From Rhodococcus sp. 105337 (GTDB lineage Bacteria; Actinomycetota; Actinomycetes; Mycobacteriales; Mycobacteriaceae), in the NCBI RefSeq assembly GCF_012844225.1, contig NZ_JABAGQ010000001.1:62001-126000 (forward strand): 64,000 nt of DNA, in the 5' to 3' direction. Position numbers and translations under genes: made by a program. Within the stretch, counting starts at the first letter, position 1; every line of letters starts with the position of its first letter. Below are positions 1-9,108 of this stretch, piece after piece. The notes under the pieces were generated by a model. The model was given only the letters and a program-made list of their open reading frames with translations, ran no database searches and had not been told where the DNA came from.

Positions 1-975
1 CCCCGTCACGAGTGACGATCCGTAGAGCGGCTTGAACTCGTCGAAGTCGGAATCGTCGACCACGCGTGCGATCACCTCACGGGGATCGAACGGGATCCGC
101 AGATCGCCGGGAACGATGCCGATCAGGTCCTCCGGCCCGTAGCGGGGATCTCTCACATCAGGTTTCGGGTCCGGTCCGAGCCGCGCCCACTCGAGCCGCC
201 GGACGATGTCGCGGCCCAGTCGGATGGCGTCTTCCTCGTCGACCGCCAGGTAGTCGGCCAGGCCGCTGACGCGGGCATGCATCTCGGCGCCACCGAGCGT
301 CTCGTCGTCGGATTCCTCGCCGGTGGCCATCTTCACCAGTGGGGGTCCGGCGAGGAAGACCTTGGATCGTTCCTTGATCATCACGACGTGGTCGGACATG
401 CCCGGCACGTACGCACCCCCGGCGGTGGAGTTGCCGAATACCAGCGCGATCGTGGGGATGCCCGCCGCGGACAGGCGCGTGAGGTCGCGGAACAACCGCC
501 CGCCGGGAATGAAAACCTCCTTCTGCGTCGGCAGGTCCGCACCCCCCGACTCGACGAGGTTGATCATGGGAAGTCGATTCTGGAGCGCGATATCGTTGGC
601 GCGCAGAGTTTTCCGCAGCGTCCAGGGGTTGCTCGTACCGCCGCGGACGGTGGGGTCGTTCGCCACGATCACGCACTGCACGCCGTGGACGACACCGATG
701 CCGGTCACCGTACTGGCGCCGACGGGGAACTCGGTGCCCCAGGCAGCGAGCGGTGAGAGCTCGAGGAAGGGCGAGTCGGGGTCGATCAGCAGTTCGATGC
801 GCTCACGCGGCAGCAGTTTGCCGCGCTCGTGGTGGCGGCGCACGTACTTCTCCCCGCCCCCGCCGAGTGCTTTTGTGTGCTCGGCGTCGAGTTCGGCGAG
901 CTTGGTGCGCATCGCCTCCGCTGCCGCGCCGTACTGCGACGACGCCACGTCGAGAGTCGACTTCAGGATGCTCAC
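1..975 (-). CDS. Acyl-CoA carboxylase carboxyltransferase (beta) subunit, 3' part cut off by window edge
   Basis: Transfers the carboxyl group from biotin to an acyl-CoA; the family includes methylcrotonyl-, geranyl- and propionyl-CoA carboxylase beta chains. I translated 325 residues from a GTG at 975; the frame is open to base 1, so the C-terminus is missing. The acyl-CoA-binding and oxyanion stretches of the crotonase-like fold are visible (NDPTVRGGTSNP, LVESGGADLP, FGNSTAGGAYVPGMSD). The start overlaps the stop of the acyl-CoA dehydrogenase by four bases, so the two are translationally coupled. The biotin-carrying alpha subunit would be expected beyond the left edge. The substrate cannot be read from sequence; the AtuA neighbour suggests a branched or terpenoid acyl-CoA. 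Confidence 0.88.
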   Translation of the reverse strand, partial: MSILKSTLDVASSQYGAAAEAMRTKLAELDAEHTKALGGGGEKYVRRHHERGKLLPRERIELLIDPDSPFLELSPLAAWGTEFPVGASTVTGIGVVHGVQCVIVANDPTVRGGTSNPWTLRKTLRANDIALQNRLPMINLVESGGADLPTQKEVFIPGGRLFRDLTRLSAAGIPTIALVFGNSTAGGAYVPGMSDHVVMIKERSKVFLAGPPLVKMATGEESDDETLGGAEMHARVSGLADYLAVDEEDAIRLGRDIVRRLEWARLGPDPKPDVRDPRYGPEDLIGIVPGDLRIPFDPREVIARVVDDSDFDEFKPLYGSSLVTG

Positions 976-2120
976 GCGCCGTACCCCAGACGCTTCGCGG
1001 CGAGTTCGGTGAGGATTTCGGTGGTGCCTCCCCCGATGCCCAGAATGCGCATGTCGCGGTACTGGCGCTCGACCTCCGATTCGGCCATGTATCCGAGGCC
1101 GCCGAACAGTTGCACGGCCTGGTGTGCGACCCACTCCCCCGCCTCGACCGCGGTGTTCTTGGCGAAACACACCTCGGCGATGAGATCGGTGTCGCCCGCC
1201 ACGGACCGTTCGACGACGTGCCGCGAGTACACCCGCGCGACGTCGATCCGGCGGGCCATCTCGGCAAGGGTGCGCTGCACGGCTTGACGCGTGATGAGCG
1301 CACGGCCGAAGGTCTCCCGGTCACGGCACCACGCGACGGTCAGGTCGAGGCAGCGCTGCGCGCTCGCGTACGCCTGCACTGCCAAGCCGATGCGCTCGGA
1401 CACGAAAGCCTGTGCGATCTGCATGAACCCGGAGTTCTCGGCGCCGACGAGGTTGGCCACCGGAACCCGGGCGTCGACGAAGGACAACTCGGCGGTGTCG
1501 GAGGCGCGCCAGCCCATCTTGTCGAGTTTGCGGGAGACGGTGAACCCGGGGGTGTCCTTCTCGATCACCAGGAGCGACACGCCGCCGGCACCGGGACCTC
1601 CTGTGCGGACGGCGGTGACGACGAAGTCTGCGCGGCACCCGGACGTGATGTAGGTCTTCGCGCCGTTGACTACGAAATCGTCGCCGTCGCGCACTGCGGT
1701 GGTGGTGAGGTGCCCGACGTCGGACCCGCCTCCCGGTTCGGTGATCGCGAGCGAACCGATCATCTCGCCCGCGAGGGTGGGACGCACCCACCGGTCGATC
1801 TGCTCCGGGTCTCCGGCAGCGATCAGGTGCGGCAGTGCGATTCCGCACGTGAACAAGGAGGAGAACGCGCCACCGGACGCACCGGCCTCGTGGAACGCTT
1901 CGCACACGGTCACCACGTCGGCACCGTCACCACCGGACCCGCCGACGGATTCCGGGAAACCGATACCGAGCAGCCCGACGTCGGCCGCCTTCTTGTGAAG
2001 GTCGCGCGGGAGTTCGCCGTCGCGTTCCCAGTCGTCGAGATTCGGCAGGATCTCGCGGCGCACGAAACCGGCCACGGTGGCGCGCAGCGACGTGCGCTCG
2101 TCGGTTGTCCAGATGCTCAC
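972..2120 (-). CDS. Acyl-CoA dehydrogenase, isovaleryl/citronellyl-CoA dehydrogenase type
   Basis: FAD enzyme that introduces the alpha-beta double bond into an acyl-CoA, 382 residues, full length. The frame extends upstream, but the GTG at 2120 overlaps the preceding stop by four bases and gives the expected N-terminus ([10 protein letters not shown]). The FAD-binding stretch with ITEPGGGSD is at about 126-134. The C-terminal motif reads GIGGGTTEI, so glycine 364 stands where many family members have the catalytic glutamate. Glu242 in VSERIGLA sits where isovaleryl-CoA dehydrogenase carries its base in helix G, which assigns this protein to that branch by family knowledge. The neighbours indicate a branched-chain or terpenoid acyl-CoA pathway. 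Confidence 0.88.
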   Translation of the reverse strand: MSIWTTDERTSLRATVAGFVRREILPNLDDWERDGELPRDLHKKAADVGLLGIGFPESVGGSGGDGADVVTVCEAFHEAGASGGAFSSLFTCGIALPHLIAAGDPEQIDRWVRPTLAGEMIGSLAITEPGGGSDVGHLTTTAVRDGDDFVVNGAKTYITSGCRADFVVTAVRTGGPGAGGVSLLVIEKDTPGFTVSRKLDKMGWRASDTAELSFVDARVPVANLVGAENSGFMQIAQAFVSERIGLAVQAYASAQRCLDLTVAWCRDRETFGRALITRQAVQRTLAEMARRIDVARVYSRHVVERSVAGDTDLIAEVCFAKNTAVEAGEWVAHQAVQLFGGLGYMAESEVERQYRDMRILGIGGGTTEILTELAAKRLGYGA

Positions 2121-3856
2121 GCCGAGTCCTCCAGGAGAGTGAGTGGGATGTCCAGGTGTCGGGAGCGCAGCCATTCGGCGAGTCCTTTGGCCTGGGGATC
2201 GAATCGGGCCTGGGAGGCGACGCCGCGCCCGAGGATTCCCTCGACCACGAAGTTCACCGCCCGGAGATTCGGCAGCACGTGCCGGGTGACATCGTGCGCT
2301 GCCGTCTCGGGAAGCAGGGAGGTGAGCGCGTCGACCGTGAGGGTGTGGACGAGCCAGCGATAGGCGTCGTCGCTCCGTGCCCAGACCCCGATGTTGGCGT
2401 CACCGCCCTTGTCTCCGCTGCGCGCGCCCAGAACGGTGCCGAGCGCGGCGCGGCGCGTCGGGCCGGGCGGAAGGGGCTCGGGCAGTGGCGGTTCGGGAAC
2501 GGGTTCGAGCGTCCGGGTGGTGGCGCTCGGGGAGATGTCGACGCCGCTGCCGTCCGGCAGTACCGCGATGTGCGGCACCTGCTCGGCGGCGACCAGACCT
2601 GCCGTGTAGACGCCGAAGGCGCTGCCCGTTCCCGGCGGTGCGGTGACATGGAATCCGGGGTAACTCGCAAGACCGAATTCTACTGCTGTGGACGTGAATC
2701 CGCGGCCGACAACGTCGGGGTCCGGATCGCGGACGACGCACCGGAGCACCGCGCTCGCGGTTTCCTCGGTGGTTGCGTCGGGGTGGTCGGTGCGGGCGAG
2801 GGTCCATTCGAGTTCGGCCGGGCGTGCCGGAAGGTTCGCCTCGATCTGGCGGCGCACGAGCGCGGCCTTCGCCTCGATGTCGAGTCCGGTGAGCACGAAC
2901 TCCACGGTGTTGCGGAACCCCGCGAGCGCGTTGAGACAGACCTTGAGCGTGGGCGGCGGCGCCTCTCCGCGTACGCCGGAGATACGCACCCGGTCGGGCC
3001 CGCCGTCTTCGAGAACCGCGGTGTCGAGGCGGGTGGTCACGTCGGGACCGGCGTACCGGGCGCCGCCGACCTCGTAGAGCAGTTGCGCCGTCACGGTGCC
3101 CACGGTGACCGCGCCACCGGTTCCCGGATGCTTCGTGATGGTCGACGAACCGTCGGCTTCGATCTCGGCGATCGGGAAACCGGGCCGGTCGAGGTTGCCG
3201 AGTTCGGTGAAGAATGCGTAGTTGCCGCCGGTCGCCTGGGTGCCGCATTCGAGGACGTGGCCCGCGGCAACCGCACCCGCGAGCGCGTCGAAATCGCCCG
3301 GTCCCCAGCCGAAGTGGGCTGCGGCGGGGCCGACGGTGACGGACGCGTCGGTCACCCGTCCGGTGACGACGATGTCGGCGCCCGAACGAAGGCACTCCAC
3401 GATGCCCCACGCGCCGAGATATGCGTTGGCGGTCAACGGCGCGGGCGTGCCGCCGAGGCCCAGTTCGTCGATCCGCGGGAGCAGATCGTCGCCCTCGACG
3501 TGAGCCACCGTGACGTCCAGGCCGAGCCGTTCGGCGATGTCACGCAACCGGGTCGCGAGTCCGGCCGGATTGAGACCGCCGGCGTTCGCGACGATGCGGA
3601 CGCCGTGGTCGAGAGCAAGGCCCATGCATTCCTCGAGCTGTCGTACGAAGGTCTTCGCGTAGCCGAGATCAGGATTCTTCATCCGGTCGCGGCCGAGGAT
3701 GAGCATGGTGAGCTCGGCGAGATAGTCGCCGGTGAGGTAGTCGAGTTCGCCGCCGTCGAGCATCTCGCGCATCGCGGAGACACGGTCACCGTAGAAACCC
3801 GAGCAGTTGCCGATGCGCACGGCGCGGTGACCGTCGCGCACCGGCACGGAGATCAC
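2117..3856 (-). CDS. AtuA-like protein (DUF1446 plus C-terminal AtuA-like domain)
   Basis: Protein of 579 residues related to AtuA of acyclic terpene (citronellol/geraniol) utilisation clusters. AtuA is genetically linked to that pathway but its reaction is not established. The DUF1446 region covers roughly residues 8-430, beginning [13 protein letters not shown] and including [11 protein letters not shown] smaller C-terminal domain from about 470 has [16 protein letters not shown]. The start is the GTG at 3856, which overlaps the upstream TGA by four bases; a longer reading frame adds only low-complexity arginine-rich sequence. Its position between TIGR03084 and acyl-CoA dehydrogenase genes makes a role in acyl-CoA catabolism likely. 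The exact step is unknown. Confidence 0.85.
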   Translation of the reverse strand: MISVPVRDGHRAVRIGNCSGFYGDRVSAMREMLDGGELDYLTGDYLAELTMLILGRDRMKNPDLGYAKTFVRQLEECMGLALDHGVRIVANAGGLNPAGLATRLRDIAERLGLDVTVAHVEGDDLLPRIDELGLGGTPAPLTANAYLGAWGIVECLRSGADIVVTGRVTDASVTVGPAAAHFGWGPGDFDALAGAVAAGHVLECGTQATGGNYAFFTELGNLDRPGFPIAEIEADGSSTITKHPGTGGAVTVGTVTAQLLYEVGGARYAGPDVTTRLDTAVLEDGGPDRVRISGVRGEAPPPTLKVCLNALAGFRNTVEFVLTGLDIEAKAALVRRQIEANLPARPAELEWTLARTDHPDATTEETASAVLRCVVRDPDPDVVGRGFTSTAVEFGLASYPGFHVTAPPGTGSAFGVYTAGLVAAEQVPHIAVLPDGSGVDISPSATTRTLEPVPEPPLPEPLPPGPTRRAALGTVLGARSGDKGGDANIGVWARSDDAYRWLVHTLTVDALTSLLPETAAHDVTRHVLPNLRAVNFVVEGILGRGVASQARFDPQAKGLAEWLRSRHLDIPLTLLEDSA

Positions 3857-4668
3857 GGAACCGCCTCGCCGGGAGCGCGACCCGGCCCGGGCGGGCCGGC
3901 GAACGCCTGCGCGAAGCCGAGCCACTCGTCGGCGTCGGAACCGGTCGCGACGAGCGCGGTGTCGTCGCGGTGGACTCGTTGCGTGACCAGCGAGCAGAAG
4001 TCGAGGGCGGGTCCGGTGACGGACTGCTGCGCATCCTCGGGGCCCCAGGTCCATTCGCTCCCGTCGGGCGCTGTGAGTGCGACGCGGAACGGTTCGGCCG
4101 GTGGCGTGGCGTCCCGAATGATGTACGCGAAGTCGCGAGTACGCACGCCGAGGTGCGCGATGTGGCGCAGCCGGGCCGTGGGTGCCCGCACGACTCCGAG
4201 AGCGTCGGCGACGTCGCCGCCGTGTGCCCAGGTCTCCATCAGTCGCGCCGTTGCCATGGACGCTGCGGACATGGGCGGTCCGTACCAGATGATCTTCGTA
4301 CCCTGCGGAACCTCGGCGAGGGCGAGCGCGAGTTCGTGCCGTGCCGCTCGCCAGTCCGCGAGCAGGTCCGCGGCCGGCAACTGCGCCAGTTCCGCGGCTC
4401 CGGCGTCGACGAAGCCGAGCGGGTCGGTGAACGCTTCGAGGACCCCGGCGCGAAACGCCTCGGGATCACGGATGGCCGTGAGCGCAGCACGATCGGTCCA
4501 CAGCAGATGGCCGATCTGATGCGCGATCGTCCAGCCCTTCGCGGGCGTCGCGACGGTCCACCGGTCTGCGGGCAGGTCCGCGACGAGATCGTCGAGGGCG
4601 TCCCCTTCGGCCCGAAGGTCGTCGAGCAAGGTCTGCAGATCCGCAGCGCGATTGTGCAACTCCACCAT
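3853..4668 (-). CDS. TIGR03084 family metal-binding protein (mycothiol-dependent isomerase-like fold)
   Basis: Protein of 271 residues, first gene of the visible operon. The N-terminal four-helix region resembles the DinB/mycothiol-dependent maleylpyruvate isomerase fold: [15 protein letters not shown] holds His50 and His54, and a later [13 protein letters not shown] supplies a third histidine, a typical metal-binding arrangement. No enzyme activity is established for this subfamily. The ATG at 4668 ([12 protein letters not shown]) was preferred to a longer frame. It ends in a four-base overlap with the AtuA-like gene, so it probably acts in the same pathway, possibly in a mycothiol-linked step (inference). 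Confidence 0.8.
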   Translation of the reverse strand: MVELHNRAADLQTLLDDLRAEGDALDDLVADLPADRWTVATPAKGWTIAHQIGHLLWTDRAALTAIRDPEAFRAGVLEAFTDPLGFVDAGAAELAQLPAADLLADWRAARHELALALAEVPQGTKIIWYGPPMSAASMATARLMETWAHGGDVADALGVVRAPTARLRHIAHLGVRTRDFAYIIRDATPPAEPFRVALTAPDGSEWTWGPEDAQQSVTGPALDFCSLVTQRVHRDDTALVATGSDADEWLGFAQAFAGPPGPGRAPGEAVP

Positions 4669-4787
4669 GCGACAAGGGTCACACGTACGCGCGCAGGAAT
4701 CAAGCAGGCGTGATTGTTTTCTGTCGCGCGGCTGGCAGTACGGTCGGCGAGACTGAGCGCATCGACAACGACGACAGCGGAGGACGG

Positions 4788-5681
4788 ATGGCCGACAAGG
4801 ATCACGGGGGCACTGCGCTGCCCGTCGCGGCGGTGCTGGGGGCCGTGCTGTCGATGCAGTTCGGAGCCGCTTTTGCGACGACCCTGTTCGATCAGGCGGG
4901 CGCGGCGGGCACGGTGACCGTACGACTGCTCTTCGCCGCCCTGGTGTTGTGTGCGATCGCGCGCCCACCGGTCCATCGGTGGTCGCGTATCGAGTGGCAG
5001 GCAGTCCTCGCACTCGGCGCGAGTCTCGCGCTGATGAACTCGTTCTTCTACGCCGCCCTCACACGACTCCCCCTCGCCACCACCGTCACGATCGAGTTCC
5101 TCGGTCCCCTCACCGTGGCGGCCGTGCTGTCGCGGCGGGCCCGGGACGGCGTGTGGGTTCTTCTCGCGCTGGGCGGGATCGTGTGCCTCGGCGCGGGCCA
5201 CGGCGACGGCCTCACCGAGGGCCTCGACCCGCTGGGCGTCGCACTGGCGCTCGTCGCGGCGGCGGGGTGGGCGGGATACATCGTGGCGGGATCACATGTC
5301 GCGACCAGGCTTGCGGGCTCGGCGCTCTCCGGCACCGCCGGGCTGGCCGGCGCCACCGCGATCGCCGCCGTGGCCGTGTTGCCGTTCGGCGTCGTCTCCG
5401 CCGGGACAGAGATGCTCTCACCCACGTTTCTCGCAGCGGGCTTCGCCGTGGCGCTGCTGTCGTCGGTGATCCCGTACAGCCTCGAGATCCGCGCCCTTCG
5501 TGACCTGTCCAAGAACGTCTTCGCCATCCTGATCGCTCTCGAACCTGCGGCGGCGGCCCTTGCCGGCGTGCTCGTGCTCGGCCAGTTCGTCGACGCTCTG
5601 TCCGCCATCGGTATCGCACTCGTCGTCGCAGCCGGGATCGGGGCTCTGCGCAACTCTCGCCCGCGCGCGCCTGTCACCTAG
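4788..5681 (+). CDS. EamA/DMT-superfamily exporter, RhtA-like
   Basis: Integral membrane protein of 297 residues with about ten hydrophobic segments in two EamA repeats. It resembles threonine/homoserine exporter RhtA and relatives that export amino acids or small metabolites; the substrate here is unknown. The ATG at 4788 follows GGAGGACGG, a strong ribosome-binding site, and skips the in-frame upstream start at 4710. It is divergent from the TIGR03084 operon (119-base gap) and converges on the LysR gene with only seven bases between them. Confidence 0.82.
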   Translation: MADKDHGGTALPVAAVLGAVLSMQFGAAFATTLFDQAGAAGTVTVRLLFAALVLCAIARPPVHRWSRIEWQAVLALGASLALMNSFFYAALTRLPLATTVTIEFLGPLTVAAVLSRRARDGVWVLLALGGIVCLGAGHGDGLTEGLDPLGVALALVAAAGWAGYIVAGSHVATRLAGSALSGTAGLAGATAIAAVAVLPFGVVSAGTEMLSPTFLAAGFAVALLSSVIPYSLEIRALRDLSKNVFAILIALEPAAAALAGVLVLGQFVDALSAIGIALVVAAGIGALRNSRPRAPVT

Positions 5682-5688
5682 TTCCGCG

Positions 5689-6582
5689 TCAACGTGGCCG
5701 GGTGATCATCCGGACGAGTTCACCGGCCGGTCCGGCGAGCGCGCGCGGCGGGCGCCATACCGCCCGCAGAACCCGGGAAAGGTCGAGTCCCTCCACGTCC
5801 ACTGCGCGCAACTTGCCGGATTCGAGGTCCTCGGCCACCGCGAGCGTACTGAGAACCGCAGGACCTGCCCCGCCGAGCACGCTCGTCCGGACCGCTGCAC
5901 TGCTCCCGAGTTCGAGCAGCGGCGCGGGACGGGCGTACTCCTCCAGCGCGAGGTCGAGGGTTCGGCGGGTACCCGACCCCACCTCGCGGACGACCAGCGG
6001 AGTGGACGCCAGTTCCGCCACGGTCAGCGGTCGGCGTCTGCGCGCCCACGGGTGGTCCGGCGGCACGACCACCACGAGCCGGTCCCGCGCTACCGGCACG
6101 CTGTAGAGCCCGCGCGGCACCGACGGACCCTCGACGAAGCCCACGTCGCACTCCCCGGCGGCAGCGGCGTCGCACACCTGCACCGAGTTGTGTACGTGCA
6201 ACTGGATCTGCACGTCGCTGCGGATCGCCCGGAACTCTCCGAGCCACCGTGGGATGAGGTGTTCGGCCACCGTCATGGATGCCGCGACCACGAGTTCGGG
6301 AGGATGGTCGACACGCAGCGACGCCGCCGCGTCGAGCATGCGAGCGGTGTCGGCAAGGACCTCACGGGCCCAGTGCGCGACGACGGTGCCTTCCGGAGTG
6401 AGCACCGATCCCGTGCGGCCCCGGCGGACGAGCACCGCGCCGAGTTGCTTCTCGAGCCGTCTCAGCATGCGGGTCGCGTTGGGCTGGGCGATCCCTGCCT
6501 TCCGCGCTGCTGCCCCCAGACCGCCGTGGTCGTCGATGCCGACGAGCAGGTCGAGCGCCGCCAGATCGGGCCAGTCCGTCAT
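5689..6582 (-). CDS. LysR-family transcriptional regulator
   Basis: DNA-binding regulator of 297 residues. A winged HTH occupies about residues 5-65 (ALDLLVGIDDHGGLGAAARK, then QPNATRMLRRLEKQLG), followed by a periplasmic-binding-protein-like effector domain. It is divergent from the YeiH-type transporter gene with a palindrome between them, the usual arrangement in which LysR proteins control a neighbour and themselves. The effector is unknown; LysR regulators beside yeiH are often linked to sulfur metabolism (inference). Confidence 0.85.
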   Translation of the reverse strand: MTDWPDLAALDLLVGIDDHGGLGAAARKAGIAQPNATRMLRRLEKQLGAVLVRRGRTGSVLTPEGTVVAHWAREVLADTARMLDAAASLRVDHPPELVVAASMTVAEHLIPRWLGEFRAIRSDVQIQLHVHNSVQVCDAAAAGECDVGFVEGPSVPRGLYSVPVARDRLVVVVPPDHPWARRRRPLTVAELASTPLVVREVGSGTRRTLDLALEEYARPAPLLELGSSAAVRTSVLGGAGPAVLSTLAVAEDLESGKLRAVDVEGLDLSRVLRAVWRPPRALAGPAGELVRMITRPR

Positions 6583-6590
6583 GCCGATAC

Positions 6591-6616
6591 GATATGCCTA
6601 CCGGACCGGGCATATC
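6591..6616. promoter_or_regulatory. Palindrome between lysR and yeiH-like gene, probable LysR operator
   Basis: GATATGCC at 6591-6598 and GGCATATC at 6609-6616 form perfect 8-base arms around a 10-base spacer. The site lies nine bases upstream of the LysR start and in front of the divergent transporter gene, where LysR proteins normally bind. A further CGATATG occurs just downstream at about 6621. Confidence 0.5.
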
Positions 6617-6683
6617 TATTCGATATGAGCACATACCGAATCGACGGCTAGTCGCGCGGAGGCGGGCGCGACACGCTGGAGAC

Positions 6684-7733
6684 ATGGTCGCCGTCCTCTC
6701 TCCGCTCCGCCCCGAGCCGCTGCTCCGGCGCATGCGTCCCGCCGTTCCCGGCCTGCTCGTGGGAGCAGCGGGCGCAGCAGTCGCGCTCGCCGCAGCCGGA
6801 CTGTTCCCCGGCGCCAGCCCACTGCTGATCGCGATCGTGCTCGGAGTCGTCGTCGCCAACGTGGGGCCACACCTGGCAGTGCTCGAACCGGGACTGACGC
6901 TGGCGTCGAAACACCTCCTCCGAATCGGTGTCGCGCTACTCGGACTGCAACTGGCGATATCGGATGTCGTCGGACTCGGCTGGGGCGCAATGGGAGTCGC
7001 GGCCGCGGTGGTCGCGGCAGGCATCGGCGGCGCGCTGCTGTTCGGAAAGTGGCTCGGCGTCGGATGGACGGAGCGAATGCTCATCGCGTGCGGATTCTCG
7101 ATCTGCGGTGCCGCCGCAGCCGCCGCGGTCGACGGTGTGATCGACGCTCGGAAACGCGAACTCGTCACGACCGTCGCACTCGTCGTGGTGTTCGGTACCG
7201 CCATGATCCCGCTCCTTCCCGCCCTGTCCGGCGCCCTGGGACTCGACTCGACCGAAGCGGGCATGTGGGCGGGCGCAGCGGTGCACGAGGTTGCCCAGGT
7301 GGTGGCGGCGGGAACCGCCCTCGACGCCACGGCGGCCGGCGCGGCCGCCGCCGGCGGTGCGCTCGCCGTCGCGGTCACCGTCAAACTCGCGCGCGTCGCG
7401 TTGCTGGCCCCGGTGGTCGCTGTCGTCGCCGCCGTGGCGCGGCGCAGTGGGAACGCACGGCGCGACGGGCACACTCCTCCGCTCGTACCCGCGTTTCTCG
7501 TCGCATTTCTGGTGCTCGTCGCCGTACGCGCGACCGGCCTGATCGGGCCGCAGGCACTCGATGTGGCTCACTGGGTTCAGGTCGCGCTGCTCACCATCGC
7601 GATGTTCGCACTGGGAACGGGCGTGCGGCGCGACATCATTCGCGGACTGGGATGGCGCCCGCTGGTGCTGGCCGCCGCAGCGACGGTGTGGGTTGCAGCG
7701 ATCGCACTGGCCGGCGTCCTGGTGATCGCCTGA
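6684..7733 (+). CDS. YeiH-family putative sulfate exporter
   Basis: Multi-spanning membrane protein of 349 residues, about ten hydrophobic segments. It carries family stretches such as FSICGAAAAAAVDGVI and GAAVHEVAQVVAAG, where the conserved ICG/GAAxHE positions are visible. YeiH relatives are annotated as sulfate/anion exporters, but direct transport evidence is thin. The ATG at 6684 follows CTGGAGAC; the frame opens earlier (6594), but that stretch is not hydrophobic and overlaps the operator region. Regulation by the divergent LysR protein is likely. Confidence 0.8.
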   Translation: MVAVLSPLRPEPLLRRMRPAVPGLLVGAAGAAVALAAAGLFPGASPLLIAIVLGVVVANVGPHLAVLEPGLTLASKHLLRIGVALLGLQLAISDVVGLGWGAMGVAAAVVAAGIGGALLFGKWLGVGWTERMLIACGFSICGAAAAAAVDGVIDARKRELVTTVALVVVFGTAMIPLLPALSGALGLDSTEAGMWAGAAVHEVAQVVAAGTALDATAAGAAAAGGALAVAVTVKLARVALLAPVVAVVAAVARRSGNARRDGHTPPLVPAFLVAFLVLVAVRATGLIGPQALDVAHWVQVALLTIAMFALGTGVRRDIIRGLGWRPLVLAAAATVWVAAIALAGVLVIA

Positions 7734-7779
7734 GCGCGGAAACTCCTACGTCCGCACTACGGGTTCGAATCCGCGCGCA

Positions 7780-8103
7780 TCACCCGAGTCCGTCGACAGC
7801 GATGAGCACGGTCGTCGCTGTCGCGAGCACCACGACGGCCGCTGCGACGGCGATGTTGCGCCACCAGAGACGGCCCACGTCCCCCGCGACGAATCCGCGC
7901 ACGCGGGCACGGTGACCGATCCGGGCGGAGAGCAACACGACCACCGACGGCACGAGGCACAGCAGTCCCACGGCCGCGACGACCGGACCCGGCCCAGGAA
8001 CGAACCGCATGAAGAGCAGGACGACGGCACCGAGGGCGGCCCCGGTGCGCATCCAGGCGAGGCTCGTACGTTCGGGCTGGAGTCCGGGATCGTCGTGCCT
8101 CAT
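7780..8103 (-). CDS. DUF202 small membrane protein
   Basis: Protein of 107 residues with three hydrophobic segments and the DUF202 N-terminal signature (QPERTSLAWMRTGAAL). Function unknown. It is the downstream member of a pair with the YidH-like gene at 8111-8482 (gap of seven bases), so the two are probably cotranscribed and may form one membrane complex. Confidence 0.78.
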   Translation of the reverse strand: MRHDDPGLQPERTSLAWMRTGAALGAVVLLFMRFVPGPGPVVAAVGLLCLVPSVVVLLSARIGHRARVRGFVAGDVGRLWWRNIAVAAAVVVLATATTVLIAVDGLG

Positions 8104-8110
8104 CCGCAGG

Positions 8111-8482
8111 TCACACCGCGATCGCGACGGCGAGCCCGACGCCCGCCGTCGCGAGCAGACCCGCGAGCAGGAAGGACGCCCACGGCAGCGGGAGCGGACG
8201 TTGCGTGCGCATGGCGCGCTCGACGCTCAGCCAGCGGGCCACCGCCACGACCACGAGAATTGCGGAACAGACCAGCAGCGCACACGAGAACGCGGTGCGA
8301 AGGGCGGAGCCGATGACGTCACCGGCAAAAGCCTCGAGCCCCACCGCGGCGGCGATCAGGCCCAGCGCCGTCCGGATCCACGCGAGGAAGGTGCGCTCGT
8401 TGGCGAGGGTGAATCGCGGGTCGGGGTCGGTACCGACCCGCAGTGCCTTCGGGCGCCAACGCTGCTCTCCGGACGGATCCAC
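8111..8482 (-). CDS. YidH-like DUF202 membrane protein
   Basis: Protein of 123 residues with the DUF202 signature TLANERTFLAWIRTALGL near residue 26 and three predicted membrane segments. The GTG at 8482 (MDPSGEQRWRP) is the most plausible start; upstream sequence in frame is arginine-rich and shadows the Rieske gene. Function unknown. It is paired with the DUF202 gene immediately downstream; such tandem pairs are common in actinobacteria. Confidence 0.75.
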   Translation of the reverse strand: MDPSGEQRWRPKALRVGTDPDPRFTLANERTFLAWIRTALGLIAAAVGLEAFAGDVIGSALRTAFSCALLVCSAILVVVAVARWLSVERAMRTQRPLPLPWASFLLAGLLATAGVGLAVAIAV

Positions 8483-8522
8483 GAGTGGGACACTATCCCG
8501 CCGGCCGGTCCGGCGGGCCGGG

Positions 8523-8978
8523 TCAGCCGACGACGAGATCGGTGCCGCGTGCCTCGACGGGTTGCGACTTGAGGGGACGCTTGGCCGGGCCCTGCACAAC
8601 CGAGCCGTCGAGAGCGAACTTGCTGCCGTGGCATGCGCACACGATGGTGTCGCCTTCGACGGAGGTGATGTTGCAGCCCTGATGCGTGCACAAGGCGAGG
8701 AATGCGCAGAAGTCGCCTTCGGTGGGCTGGGTGAGAACCAGGCGCTTGCCTTCGATGAGCACTCCGCCTCCGACCGGTACATCCGCCACGGCCGCGACCA
8801 CCTGTGCGTCGGGCCCGGGCGGCGCCGTCGTCGTCGGGGGCTGTGCCTGTGGAGGATCCCCCGCCGTATCGGTCGACGCGCCGCACGCTGCGAGCGCAGC
8901 GACGGCCGCTGCCGCTCCGGCTCCGCCGAGCAATGCGCGCCGGGGTACGGAGGTCCGGTCGGAAGAATCGAAGCTCAT
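8523..8978 (-). CDS. Exported Rieske [2Fe-2S] lipoprotein
   Basis: Protein of 151 residues carrying both Rieske boxes: CTHQGC (Cys97, His99, Cys102) and CACHGS (Cys114, His117), which bind a [2Fe-2S] cluster. The N-terminus has a twin-arginine signal (VPRRALLGG, residues 11-19) followed by a lipobox-like LAAC at 29-32, so a Tat-exported, lipid-anchored redox protein is likely. The ATG at 8978 puts the twin arginines at residues 13-14; an in-frame extension upstream lacks signal character. It is a soluble-type domain without catalytic oxygenase partners; the electron partner is unknown. Confidence 0.88.
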   Translation of the reverse strand: MSFDSSDRTSVPRRALLGGAGAAAAVAALAACGASTDTAGDPPQAQPPTTTAPPGPDAQVVAAVADVPVGGGVLIEGKRLVLTQPTEGDFCAFLALCTHQGCNITSVEGDTIVCACHGSKFALDGSVVQGPAKRPLKSQPVEARGTDLVVG

Positions 8979-9108
8979 GCACGTGTCCGTTCGGGTCGCG
9001 GTTTCTGCTCCGACCGAGCCTATCGGGGAACGCGAACGGGGGCCGCGACCTGCGTCACGGCCCCCGCGCACGGGATTGTTCCTTACGCCACGGCGTCCGG
9101 CTGCCCGG

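Noticed and set aside
7758-7780. GGGTTCGAATCC, a tRNA T-loop-like sequence downstream of the YeiH-like gene
   Set aside because: The flanking bases do not form a T stem, and no acceptor or anticodon arm is present. There is no integrase or repeat to suggest an att site. Chance match.
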